Positions 15,991-27,926 of a stretch of 64,000 nt of DNA are shown here, one piece after another. The notes under the pieces were generated by a model. That model saw only the letters and a program-made list of their open reading frames with translations. It searched no databases and was not told where the DNA came from. The stretch is taken from positions 124,382,394 to 124,446,393 of the forward strand of contig NC_079493.1 in the NCBI RefSeq assembly GCF_030052815.1, given 5' to 3'. Source of the DNA: Hevea brasiliensis. Lineage: Eukaryota > Streptophyta > Magnoliopsida > Malpighiales > Euphorbiaceae. Positions within the stretch are counted from its first letter, which is position 1. Each line of letters begins with the position of its first letter. The translations under genes were made by a program, and so were the position numbers.

Positions 15991-16147
15991 CTAAACATGA
16001 GGAGCTTACTTTTTTCATTCTCTGTGGATTTCTGAGCAAGATCACCTTTACGAGGGTTGCCGGCAAGTATAGACGACGAATCAGCAGTGGCATCTGTCAT
16101 GTCCTCAATGTACGAGGAGTCGTTGACGACTTCCAAGGATGCTTGGT
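15991..16147 (-). pseudogene. Second orphan first-exon relic, start codon lost
   Basis: The minus strand reads as a continuous coding-like segment similar to the exon at 15267-15378. It has the shared stretch encoding MTDAT and again ends with one spare base before GTAAGC. The position of the ATG carries TTG instead, so the start appears mutated. A third, more decayed copy lies at about 38525-38670. Confidence 0.45.
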
Positions 16148-16359
16148 CTTAATTTGGGTCTAAAAGATTTAAAAGGAAAAGGAAAGAAGGTCTCTCTATC
16201 TCTCCAAAGGAAGCAGCACCTTCACCTTTCTGCTATTTGGGATTCCCAGATGCAAAACAACTAGCACATTTATACCCCCCTTCCCAATTTTTTTTTTTTT
16301 TAATTAGGTATATGTATGTGCTAATATAATATCATATACATTGTGCTTGGTCCCTCATT

Positions 16360-16364
<5 letters not shown>

Positions 16365-16402
<38 letters not shown>
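16365..16402 (+). repeat. (TA)n microsatellite
   Basis: About 19 TA repeats. Confidence 0.95.
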
Positions 16403-16406
<4 letters not shown>

Positions 16407-16418
16407 CATAATGTTGAC

Positions 16419-16420
<2 letters not shown>

Positions 16421-16469
<49 letters not shown>
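16421..16469 (+). repeat. (AAT)n microsatellite
   Basis: About 16 AAT repeats just after the TA microsatellite. Confidence 0.95.
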
Positions 16470-17794
16470 TGTTAAATATTATAAAGTGAATAGCTATTTA
16501 GAATACTTTAAAAATAAAAATATTAAAAATAAAGATATAAAAAGAAAAAAAATGACAATAGAAAATGATAAGGAAAAAAAAAAGCTTAAATGATAAATTC
16601 TTTAAAATTAGTACGTAGATTTTTGTACTCTTTAATTTCTATATTTTATTTTGACATAACTAAAAAATAAGTTACTTGATAATTAAGTTTTGGTCTCTCT
16701 TTTTTTGATTTGCTTATTGACCTATAATCTTTGATTTTTCATTACATATTCTTTGAATTGTGATTCGAATTCTGAAATTATAATATTTAAATACTTAAAT
16801 ACATGTTTTAGAAAAAATACTTAAATGCATAAAAATAAATTAATTTTTAAATAAAAACAATAATATATTATTATCAGAATAGATTTGAGGGATTCAAGAT
16901 GGGAAGACTTTCCCCTTATTTTTGCTCTATGCAATATTGAGATTGGGGCAAAGCCTAAAAAAATTGATCGTATGCATAGAGGAATTATATTAGAGTCAAA
17001 AACATTTGTCATAGAGGAATTGTATTAGGTCAAAAACATTTGTCATACTTAATTTTGTCTCCCTTCCTCCTCATATCTAATCTTGCATCTCCCTCTAAAA
17101 AGAGTAGAGTCAAGCTTAAATATTTAATATAGTAATCACCGAAATATACCCACCACTACAAATTTATCATATATATATATATATATATATATATAAATTT
17201 GATTTTGATTTAAATTAAATTAAATTTTATTAAACCAATTTTAATAATTTTGATTCAATTTTAATTTTAAATTGAATTGATTTAACTTTTAATTCGAAGT
17301 TTGAATAATATAAAAAAATAAAATTAAGTTATTTAAAACAATGAAACTGTTGAATAATATTTAATTCTATTTAATTTAATATGATTGCACATGAGGCCCT
17401 GCAAGTCAACCAGTGGCAGATGCAGCAGGCCCAACAATCATAACCAATAGTTGCTATAAAATTTTTTAAAAACTTATTTTATAATTAAAATGTTTTGATA
17501 TGCTTTATTAAATTATTTTATAATAAGGTTAATTTTTTATTATTATAAATAAATATTTTTCTAAATATTTAAAAAAATCATTGCTCGCAGTTTGAATAAT
17601 AATTAGAAGGTAAAATTTTTATTATAAGAAAAAATAGTAGAAAATAATTTAAAAATCTATTTTCTATTTTTAAATGTTAGTTAAATTTAAAAAAAAAAAT
17701 TAGATATAATTTTAATTGTAGAAAAAACTAGTTTTTTTAGTGTTTAAGTTCTTTATTTAAAAAACAGACGTATTAGTAAATAACTGAAGAGTTT

Positions 17795-17876
17795 AGAGCT
17801 TTCCTAATCAAGAATCTGAGTAGCTCTAATGTTTGATTGTGCTTCAATAGAAATCCAAATTTCAATAAAGCAAACC
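17795..17876 (-). pseudogene. Fragment of exon 4 of an ankyrin-PGG paralogue
   Basis: About 80 bases are similar to 40290-40375 in exon 4 of the surviving gene. The shared text is around CAAGAnTCTGAGTAGCTCTAATG, then the CTTCAA and AAATCCAAATTTC parts, with the middle deleted. The orientation is the same. Nothing else of the gene is recognisable nearby, so a sister gene was lost here. Confidence 0.65.
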
Positions 17877-18010
17877 AGTAGAAACATATCAAGAATTAAT
17901 GTATGCCATCATTTATTAGAAAAATTATTAATTTAATATTGATAAGTGATAATTGATAATTATTAATTATTTAATAAAAATAACTCTTATAGGTTAGTGT
18001 ATGTTTTCTT

Positions 18011-18016
<6 letters not shown>

Positions 18017-18069
<53 letters not shown>
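18017..18069 (+). repeat. (AT)n microsatellite
   Basis: About 26 AT repeats. Confidence 0.95.
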
Positions 18070-18074
<5 letters not shown>

Positions 18075-18084
18075 AAAATAAACG

Positions 18085-18949
18085 AGTCATCGAAATTGAA
18101 AAAATTATGAAATTGTAAAAACTAATTTTAAGATGGTTCTCAGTCTTAAATTATCATAATATAGATAAATATTTAAATCCCATTATATGTTTGTTTAATT
18201 ATGCACTGAGAGAGTCAAGACAAGAACTGGGTACGTAGAAATACATATCTACACACGTGATTATAATTCAAAGGCACATTGTACTAAAAAAATGCAAATT
18301 TCAGAGAAAAAAAATAAAAAATTATCAAAAAGCCTTATTTACAGAATAATGTAAAAAAAAAAAAACAAACTCATTTCTAAAAAATACAATTCTCGAAATT
18401 TTTTTTCTCAAATTAGTACAATCGATATGATAAAAAGGTGGTAAAAAACAAATTCACAAAAAATTTAAGATAATTTTTCATAAACTTTTTAAATCTTAAA
18501 ATCAATTTCATTATTTAAAAAAAAAAAATTCTCCCAATACAAATGGTAAAGTGCTAAGTTTAGAATCGCGGACGATAATTGAAAGAAGATCTCGTAACTT
18601 GAAAAGTCTTTACAATAATTGAAAACCCGCTTCATGTCAATTACAGTCAGCCATAATTTATCACATTAATTGAGACACTCATGGCATTGAAATCTCACCA
18701 TCCGAATTCCCATATCAACTTATTTTTTCGGACGCTCTCCAGTCACCACCCTTCAATAATACATTGTTTGAAAATATAAAGATCGTTAAATTAAAAAAAA
18801 ATTGAGATAAGATATTATATCTTCTAAGTATTAATTAATTGGCTATATGCTCCTTTACTTTTGTCCAATACGTTAATTTACGAGAAAATCTTATTTGGTG
18901 GGCAAGTTAGGTGGTTACTATTTTTTCCATCACTTCCACCTTTCTTTCT
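18085..18949. repeat. Segmental duplication, blocks P and start of R (copy 0)
   Basis: Non-coding DNA that recurs at 34857-35570 and 43908-44620. Shared landmarks are the ACTGGGTACGTAGAAATACAT stretch, the CTCACCATCCGAATTCC stretch and the CTCTCCAGTCACCACCCTTC stretch. The minisatellite-like block Q found in copies 1 and 2 is absent here. Confidence 0.8.
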
Positions 18950-18957
18950 CTATTAAC

Positions 18958-19421
18958 TAGGGGTGTGCAAACAGTCGGTTCAGTTCCGAACCGAACCGAA
19001 CTTATAAAACTGAAAATCGAAAATAAAAAATTTTAAAAACCGAACCGAACCGATTGATAAGAGAAAATCGAACCGAATCGAACCGATAAATATCGGTTCA
19101 GTTCGGTTTTAAACTGATCAAACCGAAATTTATAAAATTTCATATTTTTAACATTAAATCTAAATAATAAAAACATAAAAACAAAAAAAATTAGAAATCA
19201 AAACTCAAAAATCTTAAGGTTCGGTTCGGTTTTCTTTGATTTCGGTTCGGTTCGATTCGGTTCGATTCAATTTGATTCGATTTTTTTTATTTCCTATATA
19301 TATTATTAATTTCGGTTCGTTTTTTTTATTTTTTTATGAAAATAACCGAACCGAACCGATTAAACCGAATTAATTGGTTCGGTTCAGTTTTTCGGTTTAA
19401 ACCGAAAACTGCTCTCCCCTA
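18958..19421. mobile_element. hAT-like MITE built from AACCGAACC / GGTTCGGTT motifs
   Basis: This is a 464-bp element with terminal inverted repeats starting TAGGGGTGTGCA at the left and ending TGCTCTCCCCTA at the right. It is flanked by an 8-bp direct repeat with one mismatch (CTATTAAC at 18950-18957, CTACTAAC at 19422-19429). The 8-bp duplication and TAGGGG ends are typical of non-autonomous hAT elements. The interior is full of alternating AACCGAACC and GGTTCGGTT tracts and can fold back on itself. The paralogous copies at 36670-36677 and 45714-45721 lack it, which confirms the insertion limits. Confidence 0.88.
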
Positions 19422-19485
19422 CTACTAACCAACTTTCACAACTTTTAATAACCACCTGAAATTACCACAATTCTCATAATCACCA

Positions 19486-22121
19486 TGTAACACCCCAAAA
19501 TTTTAAATTTTATGAGCATTTTTGGTATTTTAATTTTATTTAAATTTTAGGAATTTTTTTGAGATTTTTCGGATTTTAAAAATCGGGTTCGATTTTCCGA
19601 AAATATAAACTTTGATGATTTTTAAAAATTAATTTAAAGACCACGTGGCAAAACTAAAAATATATTTGGAGTCTACGTATTTTTCTCGAAGTTTTCTCAA
19701 ATTTTTCGAAATTTTTGGACCTCGTTTTCGGTCCCGAGGCAGAGTAAAAATTCAAAATTTTGTATTTCGAATCGAACCGGCCGAATCGAACCGGACCGGA
19801 TCGGACCGGTCGAATCGGACCGGCTCCCTTCCCTTTTTTCTTCCCCGCGCGCGTCGTTCCCTCTTCCTTTTCTCTCTCTTTTCTCTCTCCTCCCTCCCCT
19901 GCCGCCGGCCAGCCACCTCCCCCTGCCACCCCAGCCGACCGGCGCCGCCACCCAGCCTCCCCAGCCAGCCGGCCGCCGCCCAGAACGGCCGGAAACCGCG
20001 CGCGAATTCCCTCCCTCGCGCGCGGCGTTTTGGCTTCTCCGGCCAAAATCCGGCCGATCCGGCCACCAATTGGACCGGGTCTTGTGTCTAAAATCGTCTA
20101 CTCGGTGAGAGCTTTCCATAGACACCAAGAACGCCGAAATCCATCGAGCGGTTTGTTCAATTTTTGCTCGGGAAGTTTTTAGCCCATTTCGACTTTTGGG
20201 CTAGATTTCTCGAAAACCGTGAATCCCACGAGAAAACCGAGGGTACCAGCACGCTCCACTCGTCGAGAGCTTCGCGGCGACATAAATTTCAAATTTTTCC
20301 GACACCGTTTTTCGGTGGGTCCCACGGAACTTCGCAGTGTTTTTTTGAGCATTTAATGAGCTTAGAAAATTCTGAAAAATTTATGTACTAACCCCCGTGT
20401 TATGGGCTTCGTGTAGGTATCCTCGATTCGCGGAAATTCGACAGTTGACCGGGTCTGCGAAATTCCGGCCAGACAGACCCGTTACCGGAAAAGTCTCCGA
20501 ATTGGACCGAGGTTTTGGCTAGCCCCCCATTTTCAGACGTCCCGAGCGCGTTCCCAAAGTCGGAATCGGCAAAGGTAAACCCGAACCTTGCTTTTTCATA
20601 ATTTTCTAGTGCTTAAATAGGATTAAAAATCCATAAAATATTCGTGGTAGCTTAGAAAATTATGATTCTTTTTGCAATAGCTTAATAATATTGCTAAGGA
20701 CCGCGGGGCAAAGTTTTAGAATTTTTAGAGCTTGTTTGGGCAGTTTTTGCAAAAATGGTCAATTATAAGGACTAAATTGAAATATTACATATTGTGATGG
20801 ATGATTGATTTGATGGGCCCAGGAGGGGCTGTGTGATATGATTGAGCTGTGGATATATGGATTGTAAATATAGAAGTGTGTTTTGAGCCATTTTGCAGGT
20901 TGGGTAGGTCCTAGGTATAGGGGAGACTCTGCCGGATTTTCGGCACGACTTAGGACGTATTGGTCTTTTTCTTTGTTTGTATTGAGTCAAATTTATTAAA
21001 TGATTGTAATAAAATTGTCAGGTGAGCCGGGACAGCCTTCTTCCTCCGCCCAGCCGCCACAGTGATTGTCGTCAAGTCTGTGAGTAAAATATTAATTTTA
21101 ATTGTAATTTCGATATTATTATATGTTCAGCATGCCCATGCATCACTTATATGCATATATTTATGTAGTTAAACTCTAGGCACGATTTATGATGCATTGA
21201 TAACTGTTAAAGTGCCATGATGTTGTTGTGGTAATTTGGAGCAGTGTGCGTTGGCGTGCGTGTGATGTGGTGTAGACTATGGATAGGACGGGTAGTCACG
21301 GCTTGAGTTCTTCGCTAGGACCCGATCCTTCGAGGGGTAGTCACGGCTTGAGTTCTTCGCTGGGACCCTCAATTTGGTTTATTAAGCGAAAGTCTGGCTT
21401 GAGTTCTTCACTGCACTGTGTTGGATTTAAGAGAGTCAGATAGGGATCAGCTCCCATATGTTATGATTGATGCTACAGGGTGCGTGAGTGCTCCAAATTA
21501 CCTTTTTGATGTTATGATGTGAAAATGATGTTGATGTTGCATTTCACTCTACAGGGTGCATTAGTTTTAGATAGTTATAGAGATTATGGTTAAAATTGAT
21601 ATTTTACTCTCTGAGTCGAACGCTCACTCCTGTTCAAAAATTTTTACAGGCCACAGGAGGATATTTTTGAGGTTAACCTGCTTTCTCCCTCGCAGGTCAA
21701 TTATTACTGTTTGTATAAACTTGTTAAATCTTAGAATTTTCGCATGTGTTAAAAATGTTTATTTGATTTGGGTCTGTAAACTAAATTATTATTTTGGGAC
21801 CTGTAAACTTAATATGCTATGCATGTTTGATGGATTGGATGAGGGAGCTGAGCTCCCATTTATTTTTATGTTGATGAGTATGTGGAGGGTGAGCTGAGCT
21901 CCCCAATTGACTATATATTGTGTTTACAGGTCGGGTGAGTCGAAAACTCCCCGTTGGAAAGTCCATTTTATGGCCGGACTCTGTCCGTTTGTTTTCTTGA
22001 AATTGGGCCCAAATGGGCCTTAGAATTGGGTAAATGAACAATTAGGCTTACTACGGGCCTCGGGGGCTTTAGGCTGGCCCAGGTCCTAGTGCCGGTCCGG
22101 CCCATAGGTTGGGTCGTGACA
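19486..22121 (+). mobile_element. Solo LTR of the Tekay-like family
   Basis: A single 2.64 kb LTR begins TGTAACACCCC and ends GTCGTGACA. It is bounded by a perfect 5-bp duplication CACCA (19481-19485 and 22122-22126). No primer site or polypurine tract adjoins it, so it results from recombination between the two LTRs of a full element. It is closely related to the LTRs of elements B and C. Frames inside it (for example 19645-20182) are GC-rich LTR artefacts. Confidence 0.95.
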
Positions 22122-22126
22122 CACCA

Positions 22127-22630
22127 ATTACATCATTTCCTCCACTTACTCACTACTCTACTTTTATACTTATCTTAGTAGATATTTTAGACATGAAATA
22201 AATAACACCTACTTATATGGGTAATTATTTAATCGGTTTGTCTCTATACAATTAATACACGTTGACTGTTAGTGTTTTACCAATTTAAATTATGGACTTG
22301 ATCACATTAAATTAATAATTTAATTTAATATTTCAAATTCATTAATTAACTGGAGTCCAAAAATATTACAATTAAATTGTGATGCAAATGTTAGCATTTT
22401 CCTTTCTATGGAGGACTTCACCCCGATTTATTTAAAGGCGAGTGGGAAATGAAATTGAAATCGACTATAATTTATCGGTTGAAATAGGAATGATTAGCTG
22501 AATTGTTAATTTACAACTCATAATTGATGGTCGATACTTGTTAATCAGGCAATTTATCAAAGGGTGGCGACTTAGAAAAAAAATTTACTAAAAGAGGGTA
22601 ATTTCAAAATTATTTATCAAAAGAGGGTAT
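22127..22630. repeat. Segmental duplication, second half of block R (copy 0), with the gene missing
   Basis: 22127-22555 matches 36745-37170 and 60535-60965. Then about 70 bp of unrelated sequence with GGGTGGCGAC/GAGGGTA motifs leads straight into block T. In copy 1 the block S, exon relic and ankyrin gene lie between R and T; here they are missing. Confidence 0.75.
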
Positions 22631-23040
22631 TTTAGTTGATATGGAGGAGAGAGAGATGGTTGTTCTTGTAGGTAGCGATCAATAAATAAAGAATTAAAAA
22701 AAAAGTGTAATTGCTGAAAAACTAGTGTTTGGCCATTAGATAATACTTTAAGAAGCATCCAATTACTTTTTTATTCTTAAAAATATGTATTAATTACTTT
22801 AAGGTATTAAAAAAATTTAATTGTAAAATCATCCATATATTTTTCAAAATAATCATAAATATTATAACTATTTACAAATAAGCGCTTATATTTTTATAAT
22901 TAAAAAACATATAAGGATTAATTTGTAAAATTAAAAAATTATTATTTATTGTATATAAAAAAAATTTGAAAATTGTACATAAAATTAATAACTATATAAT
23001 ATAGAAAAATTTAAAAATATTAATATTATTTATATGTAAA
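22631..23040. repeat. Block T (copy 0), 5' flank of the lost gene copy
   Basis: This matches 41616-42020, the upstream flank of the surviving ankyrin gene. It continues across element C at 33029-33230. The 5-bp duplication GTAAA at its end is the insertion target of element C. Confidence 0.8.
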
Positions 23041-25534
23041 TGTCACGACCCAACCTATGGGCCGGACCGGCACTAGGACCTGGGCCAGCCTAAAGCCCCC
23101 GAGGCCCGTAGTAAGCCTTAACTATTCATTAACCCAACTCTAAGGCCCATTTGGGCCCAATTTCAAGAAAACAAACGGACAGAGTCCGGCCATAAAATGG
23201 ACTTTCCAACGGGGAGTTTTTGACTCACCCGACCTGTAAACACAATAAATACTCAATTGGGGAGCTCAGCTCACCCTCCACATACTCATCAACATAAAAT
23301 AAATGGGAGCTCAGCTCCCTCATCCAATCCATCAAAACAGACATAGAATATTAAGTTTACAGGTCCAACATGATAATAATATTACAGACCAAATTCAAAT
23401 AATTACTGCTAACACATGCGGAAATTCTAGGAGTAAATAAAATTACACAATTATTGATAAACACCTGCGAAGGAGAAAAGCAGGTTAACCCAGAACAAAA
23501 TATCCTCCTGTGGCCTGTAAAAATTTTTGAACAGGAGTGAGCGTTCGACTCAGAGAGTAAAATATCAATCTTAACTATAATCTCTATAACTATCTGAACT
23601 AATGCAACCTGTAGAGTGAAATGCAACATCACATCATATTCACATCATAGCATCAAAAAGGTAATTTGGAGCACTCACACACCCTGTAACATCATTCATA
23701 ATATATGGGAGCTGATCCCCTATACAGCTCTCTTAAATCCAATCTGTGCCGTGAAGAACTCAGCTCGGACTTCCACTTAAATACCAAATCGGGGTCCCAG
23801 CGAAGAACTCAAGCCGTGTCTACCCCGAAGGACCGGGTCCCAGCGAAGAACTCAAGCCGTGTCTACCCGTCCTATCCATAGTCCACACCACATCACACGC
23901 ACGCCAACGCACGCACACTGCTCCAAATTACCACAACAACACTCATGGCACATTAACAGTTATCAATGCAACATAATTCGTGCCTAGAGTTTAACTACAT
24001 AAATATATGCATATAAGTGATGCATGGGCATGCTGAACATATAATAATATCGAAATTACAGTTAAAATTAATATTTTACTCAAAAACTTTACGACAATTT
24101 CATCGTGGCGGTGGCGGAGGAAGAAGGTCATCGGCTCACTGACAATTACATTACATTTATTTAATTAATTTGACTCAATACAAACAAAGAAAAATATCAA
24201 GTACGTCCTAAGTCGTGCCGAAAATCCGGCAGAGTCTCCCCTATACCTAGGACCTACCCAACTTGAAAAACGGTTCAAAACACACTTCTATACTAACAAT
24301 CCATATATCAACAGTTCAATCATATCACACAGCCCCTCCCGCCCATCAAATCGATCATCCATCACAATACGCAAAATTTCAATTTAGTCCTTATTATTGA
24401 TCATTTTTGCAAAAGCGCCCAAACAAGCTCTAAAAATTATAAAACTTTGCCCGCGGTACTTAGCAATATTACTAAGCAATTCAAAAAAGAATCGTAATAA
24501 TCAAAGCTACCACGAAAATTTAATGCATTTTTAAAACTATTTAAGCACAAGAAAATTACGAAAAATCAAAGTTATGGTTAACCTTTGCCGATTCCGACTT
24601 CGAACGCGCTCGACGTCGACAATGGGGCTAGCCAAAACCTCGGTCCACCGGAGACTTTTCCAGAACGGTCCATGCGCCCGAAATTTGCAGACCCGATCAA
24701 CTGTCGAATTTCCGCGAATCGAGGATACCTACACGAAGCCCATAACACGGGGGTTAGTACATAAATTTTTCAGAATTTTCTAAGCTCATTTAATGCTCGG
24801 AAAAACACTGCGAAGTTCCGTGGGACCCACCGAAAAACGTTGTCGGAAAATTTTGAAATTAATATCCCGCGAAGCCCTCGTCGAGTGGAGCGTGCTGGTA
24901 GCCTCGGTTTTCTCGTGGGATTCACGGTTTTCGAGAAATCTAGCCCAAAAGTCGAAATGGGCGAAAATCTTCCCGAGCAAAAATCGGACAATCCGCTCGA
25001 TGGATTTCGGCGTTCTTGGTGTCTATGGAAAGCTCTCGCCGAGTAGATGATTTTGGACACAAGACCCGGTCCAATCGGTGGCCGGATCGGCCGGATTTGG
25101 CCGGAGAAACTGGAGCGACGCGCGCGCGCAGGGGAGAGGAGGAGAGAGAAAAGAAAGAGAAAAGAGAGAGACGCGCGCGGGAGAAGAAAAAGGAAAGGGG
25201 GCCGGTTCGATTCGACCGGTCCGATCCGGTCCGGTTCGATTCGGCCGGTTCGATTCGAAATACAAAATTTTGAATTTTACTCGCCTCGGACCAAAACGAG
25301 GTCTAAAAATTCCGAAAAAATTCCATAAAACTCAGAAAAATACGTAGACTCCAAATATATTTTTAGTTTTGCCACGTGGTCTTTAAATAAATTTTTAAAA
25401 ATCATCAAAGTTTATATTTTCTGAAAATCGAACCCGATTTTTAAAATCCGAAAAATCTCAAAAAAATTCCTAAAATTTAAATAAAATTTAAATATCAAAA
25501 ATACTCATAATTAATAAAATTTTGGGGTGTTACA
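23041..25534 (-). repeat. 3' LTR of element C
   Basis: Reverse complement of the TGTAACACCCC...GTCGTGACA LTR. It lies next to the polypurine tract (25535-25547), so it is the 3' LTR of the minus-strand element. Confidence 0.93.
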
Positions 25535-26029
25535 TTCTTCCCCCCTTACAGAAAATTCGTCCTCGAATTTTTTACACAAGGCAGAATAAAGTACATGATT
25601 ATACATTGAACAAATACGGGCACTTGCTACGCATGTCCCGCTCGACTCAGTGCACTCTTCCACTGACTGACTCCTCCACAAAACCTTAACCATAGGGATC
25701 TGTTTAGATCTCAGCTGTCTCACTTGGTAGTCCACTATGGCTACAGGCTGCTCCTCAAATGTCAAGTTCTCCTTTAGCTCTATCACATCCGGCTGCAGTA
25801 CGTGAGAAGGATCGGGAATGTATTTCCTGAGCATGGAGATGTGAAACACGGGATGAACGTGAGAGAGGTTGGGTGGTAGCTCCAACCGGTAGGCAACTGC
25901 TCCCACTCTATCAGTAACCTCAAAAGGTCCAATATACCGAGGTGCCAACTTGCCCTTCTTTCCAAATCTCATGACTCCCTTCATTGGAGAAACCTTTAGG
26001 AATACATAGTCGCCCACTGCAAACTCCAC
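25511..26029 (-). CDS. Element C integrase C-terminal module and chromodomain-like tail
   Basis: A frame of 172 residues. The N-terminal part has the [15 protein letters not shown] module of Ty3/gypsy integrases and [11 protein letters not shown]. The C-terminal part ([16 protein letters not shown]) matches the chromodomain-like tail of chromoviruses, which in this group guides integration toward heterochromatin. The frame runs 24 nt into the LTR before its stop, which is common in this family. It is separated from the integrase core by a frame change at about 26010. Confidence 0.85.
   Translation of the reverse strand: MEFAVGDYVFLKVSPMKGVMRFGKKGKLAPRYIGPFEVTDRVGAVAYRLELPPNLSHVHPVFHISMLRKYIPDPSHVLQPDVIELKENLTFEEQPVAIVDYQVRQLRSKQIPMVKVLWRSQSVEECTESSGTCVASARICSMYNHVLYSALCKKFEDEFSVRGEECNTPKFY
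25535..25547 (-). other. Polypurine tract of element C
   Basis: The minus strand reads AAGGGGGGAAGAA immediately before the 3' LTR. Confidence 0.88.
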
Positions 26030-26658
26030 ATCCCTCCGTCTGGGTCCGCATAACTCTTCTGCTTCATCGAAAGTCGCCTCAGTCGTTCCCTGATTAAAGG
26101 AACTACTTCTGAAGTGTACTGCACTAGGTCTACATCATGCACCCTTGCTTCCCCCATTTCTGTCCAACACAGAGGAGACCTACACTTTCTTCCATATAGT
26201 GCCTCATAGGGTGCCATCCCTATGCTGGAGTGATAACTGTTGTTGTAGGCAAACTCCACCAAAGCTAACTGCTCATCCCATTGACCTCCAAAATCCAAGA
26301 CACTCATGCGAAGCATGTCTTCCAGTGTTTGGATTGTCCTTTCGGACTGTCCGTCTGTCTGAGGGTGGAAGGCTGTACTGAAGTTCAATTGTGTGCCAAG
26401 TGCCTCCTGCAACTTTCTCCAAAACCGAGAAGTGAACTGGGGCCCTCTATCAGATATTATGGAAGCCGGAATTCCATGCAATCTGACTATTTCTCGAATG
26501 TAGAGCCGCATCGTGCCTACGCAGTATGTAGTCTTTACAGGCAAGTAGTGAGCTGTTTTGGTCAAGCGGTGTATTATTACCCATATCGAATGATATCCTC
26601 GGGTGGTTCGAGGCAACCTTGATCCACAAAATCCATAGTGATCATTTCCCACTTCCAT
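25996..26658 (-). CDS. Element C integrase catalytic core
   Basis: A frame of 220 residues. The second catalytic Asp is in [11 protein letters not shown] and the Glu in [23 protein letters not shown] is the usual signature. The first catalytic Asp (MDF) lies in the upstream frame around 26630, so the core is split between two frames. The downstream part ([19 protein letters not shown]) is also typical. A frame change at about 26000 separates it from the chromodomain part. Confidence 0.88.
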   Translation of the reverse strand: MEVGNDHYGFCGSRLPRTTRGYHSIWVIIHRLTKTAHYLPVKTTYCVGTMRLYIREIVRLHGIPASIISDRGPQFTSRFWRKLQEALGTQLNFSTAFHPQTDGQSERTIQTLEDMLRMSVLDFGGQWDEQLALVEFAYNNSYHSSIGMAPYEALYGRKCRSPLCWTEMGEARVHDVDLVQYTSEVVPLIRERLRRLSMKQKSYADPDGGMWSLQWATMYS

Positions 26659-27893
26659 TCGGGATAGGGAGCTCTTGCAGCTTCCCCGACGGTCTCGTGT
26701 TCAAACTTCACCTTCGACAAGTCAAGCACTTGGACACAAAGTCCGCTATGTCTCTCTTCATGCCATTCCACCAAAGAGCTATCTTTCACATCATGGTACA
26801 TCTTGGTGGAACTCAGGTGGACATCAGATGCTGTGTAGTGTGCCTCTCGCATGATTTCATTCCTGAGGTTGTCCACATCGGGCACACATATCCTAGAACC
26901 TTGCACTAGGGCGCCATCATTGGCAAATCCAAACTCACCACCTTCACCTTGCTGTACTCTTTCTATGATCTTCATCAATTGTTGGTCTCTGTGCTGGGAA
27001 ACTCTAACTCTGTCCCTCAAGTCTGGCCTCACTGAAAAGTGAGCCAACAATACCCCCTCATCTGACAGATCTAGGATTAAACCTTGATCCATCAATTCAT
27101 GTACCTCCCGAATCAACGGTCTCTTCTCTACCGAAATGTGCGCCAAACTGCCAGAAGATTTTCTGCTCAAGGCATCTGCCACAACATTGGCCTTTCCAGG
27201 GTGGTACTGGATGGTGCAATCATAGTCCTTCAGAAGCTCCATCCATCTCCTCTGTCTCAAGTTTAAATCCCTCTGTTGAAAGATGTACTTCAAACTCTTG
27301 TGGTCGGTGTATATCTCGCACACTTCACCATACAGGTAGTGTCTCCAGATTTTTAGTGCAAAGACTACAGCCGCCATTTCCAAATCATGGGTGGGGTAGT
27401 TCTGCTCATGTCTCTTCAGTTGCCTTGAAGCATAAGCCACTACCTTTCCATTCTGCATCAAAACACACCCTAGGCCAACTCTGGAGGCGTCACAATACAC
27501 GGTGTATCCTTCACCACTCACAGGTAGTGTCAACACAGGGGCAGTGGTTAGACACTCCTTGAGCCTCTGGAAACTCACCTCACAGTCATCTGTCCAAATG
27601 AATGGAACATTCTTCCTGGTCAACTTAGTTAGGGGAGCCGCTATCCTGGAGAAATCTTGCACAAATCGCCTGTAGTAGCCAGCTAAACCCAGAAAACTTC
27701 GCACCTCAGTGACTGTTGTAGGCCTAAGCCAATCAGTTACAGCTTCAATTTTCTTGGGATCCACTTGAATACCGTCACTAGAAACCACGTGTCCCAAGAA
27801 TGAGATGCTTTCTAGCCAAAATTCACATTTTGAAAATTTGGCGTATAGCTGGTGCTCCCTCAAGGTTTGCAACACCATCCTCAAGTGCCACAC
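26577..27893 (-). CDS. Element C RNase H and integrase N-terminal region
   Basis: A frame of 438 residues. It begins with the end of the RT connection ([29 protein letters not shown]). It continues with an RNase H domain showing VYCDAS, the acidic EMAAVVFAL helix and the TDHKSL strand, ending with [10 protein letters not shown]. The zinc-binding HHCC region of integrase follows but looks damaged, as the usual second Cys pair is not clean. The frame stops soon after MDFV. Confidence 0.88.
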   Translation of the reverse strand: MWHLRMVLQTLREHQLYAKFSKCEFWLESISFLGHVVSSDGIQVDPKKIEAVTDWLRPTTVTEVRSFLGLAGYYRRFVQDFSRIAAPLTKLTRKNVPFIWTDDCEVSFQRLKECLTTAPVLTLPVSGEGYTVYCDASRVGLGCVLMQNGKVVAYASRQLKRHEQNYPTHDLEMAAVVFALKIWRHYLYGEVCEIYTDHKSLKYIFQQRDLNLRQRRWMELLKDYDCTIQYHPGKANVVADALSRKSSGSLAHISVEKRPLIREVHELMDQGLILDLSDEGVLLAHFSVRPDLRDRVRVSQHRDQQLMKIIERVQQGEGGEFGFANDGALVQGSRICVPDVDNLRNEIMREAHYTASDVHLSSTKMYHDVKDSSLVEWHEERHSGLCVQVLDLSKVKFEHETVGEAARAPYPEWKWEMITMDFVDQGCLEPPEDIIRYG

Positions 27894-27926
27894 GTGTTCT
27901 TCCTCGGTCCGAGAGTATACTGAATG

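Larger units (their letters stand above)
16150..17790. other. A/T-rich intergenic DNA with microsatellites
   Basis: No gene is visible. It contains TA repeats (16365-16402 and about 17168-17196) and an AAT repeat (16421-16469). A 29-bp stretch at 17411-17439 recurs with one mismatch at 63086-63114. The open frames here are repeat artefacts. Confidence 0.6.

Noticed and set aside
16411..16593. Poly-isoleucine ORF
   Set aside because: It is a translation of the AAT microsatellite.
19645..20182. Overlapping long frames on both strands in the solo LTR, with cognates in the other LTRs (for example 2468-2989 and 32255-32815)
   Set aside because: They fall in the GC-rich LTR segment, are open on several frames at once, differ by frameshifts between copies and match no protein family.
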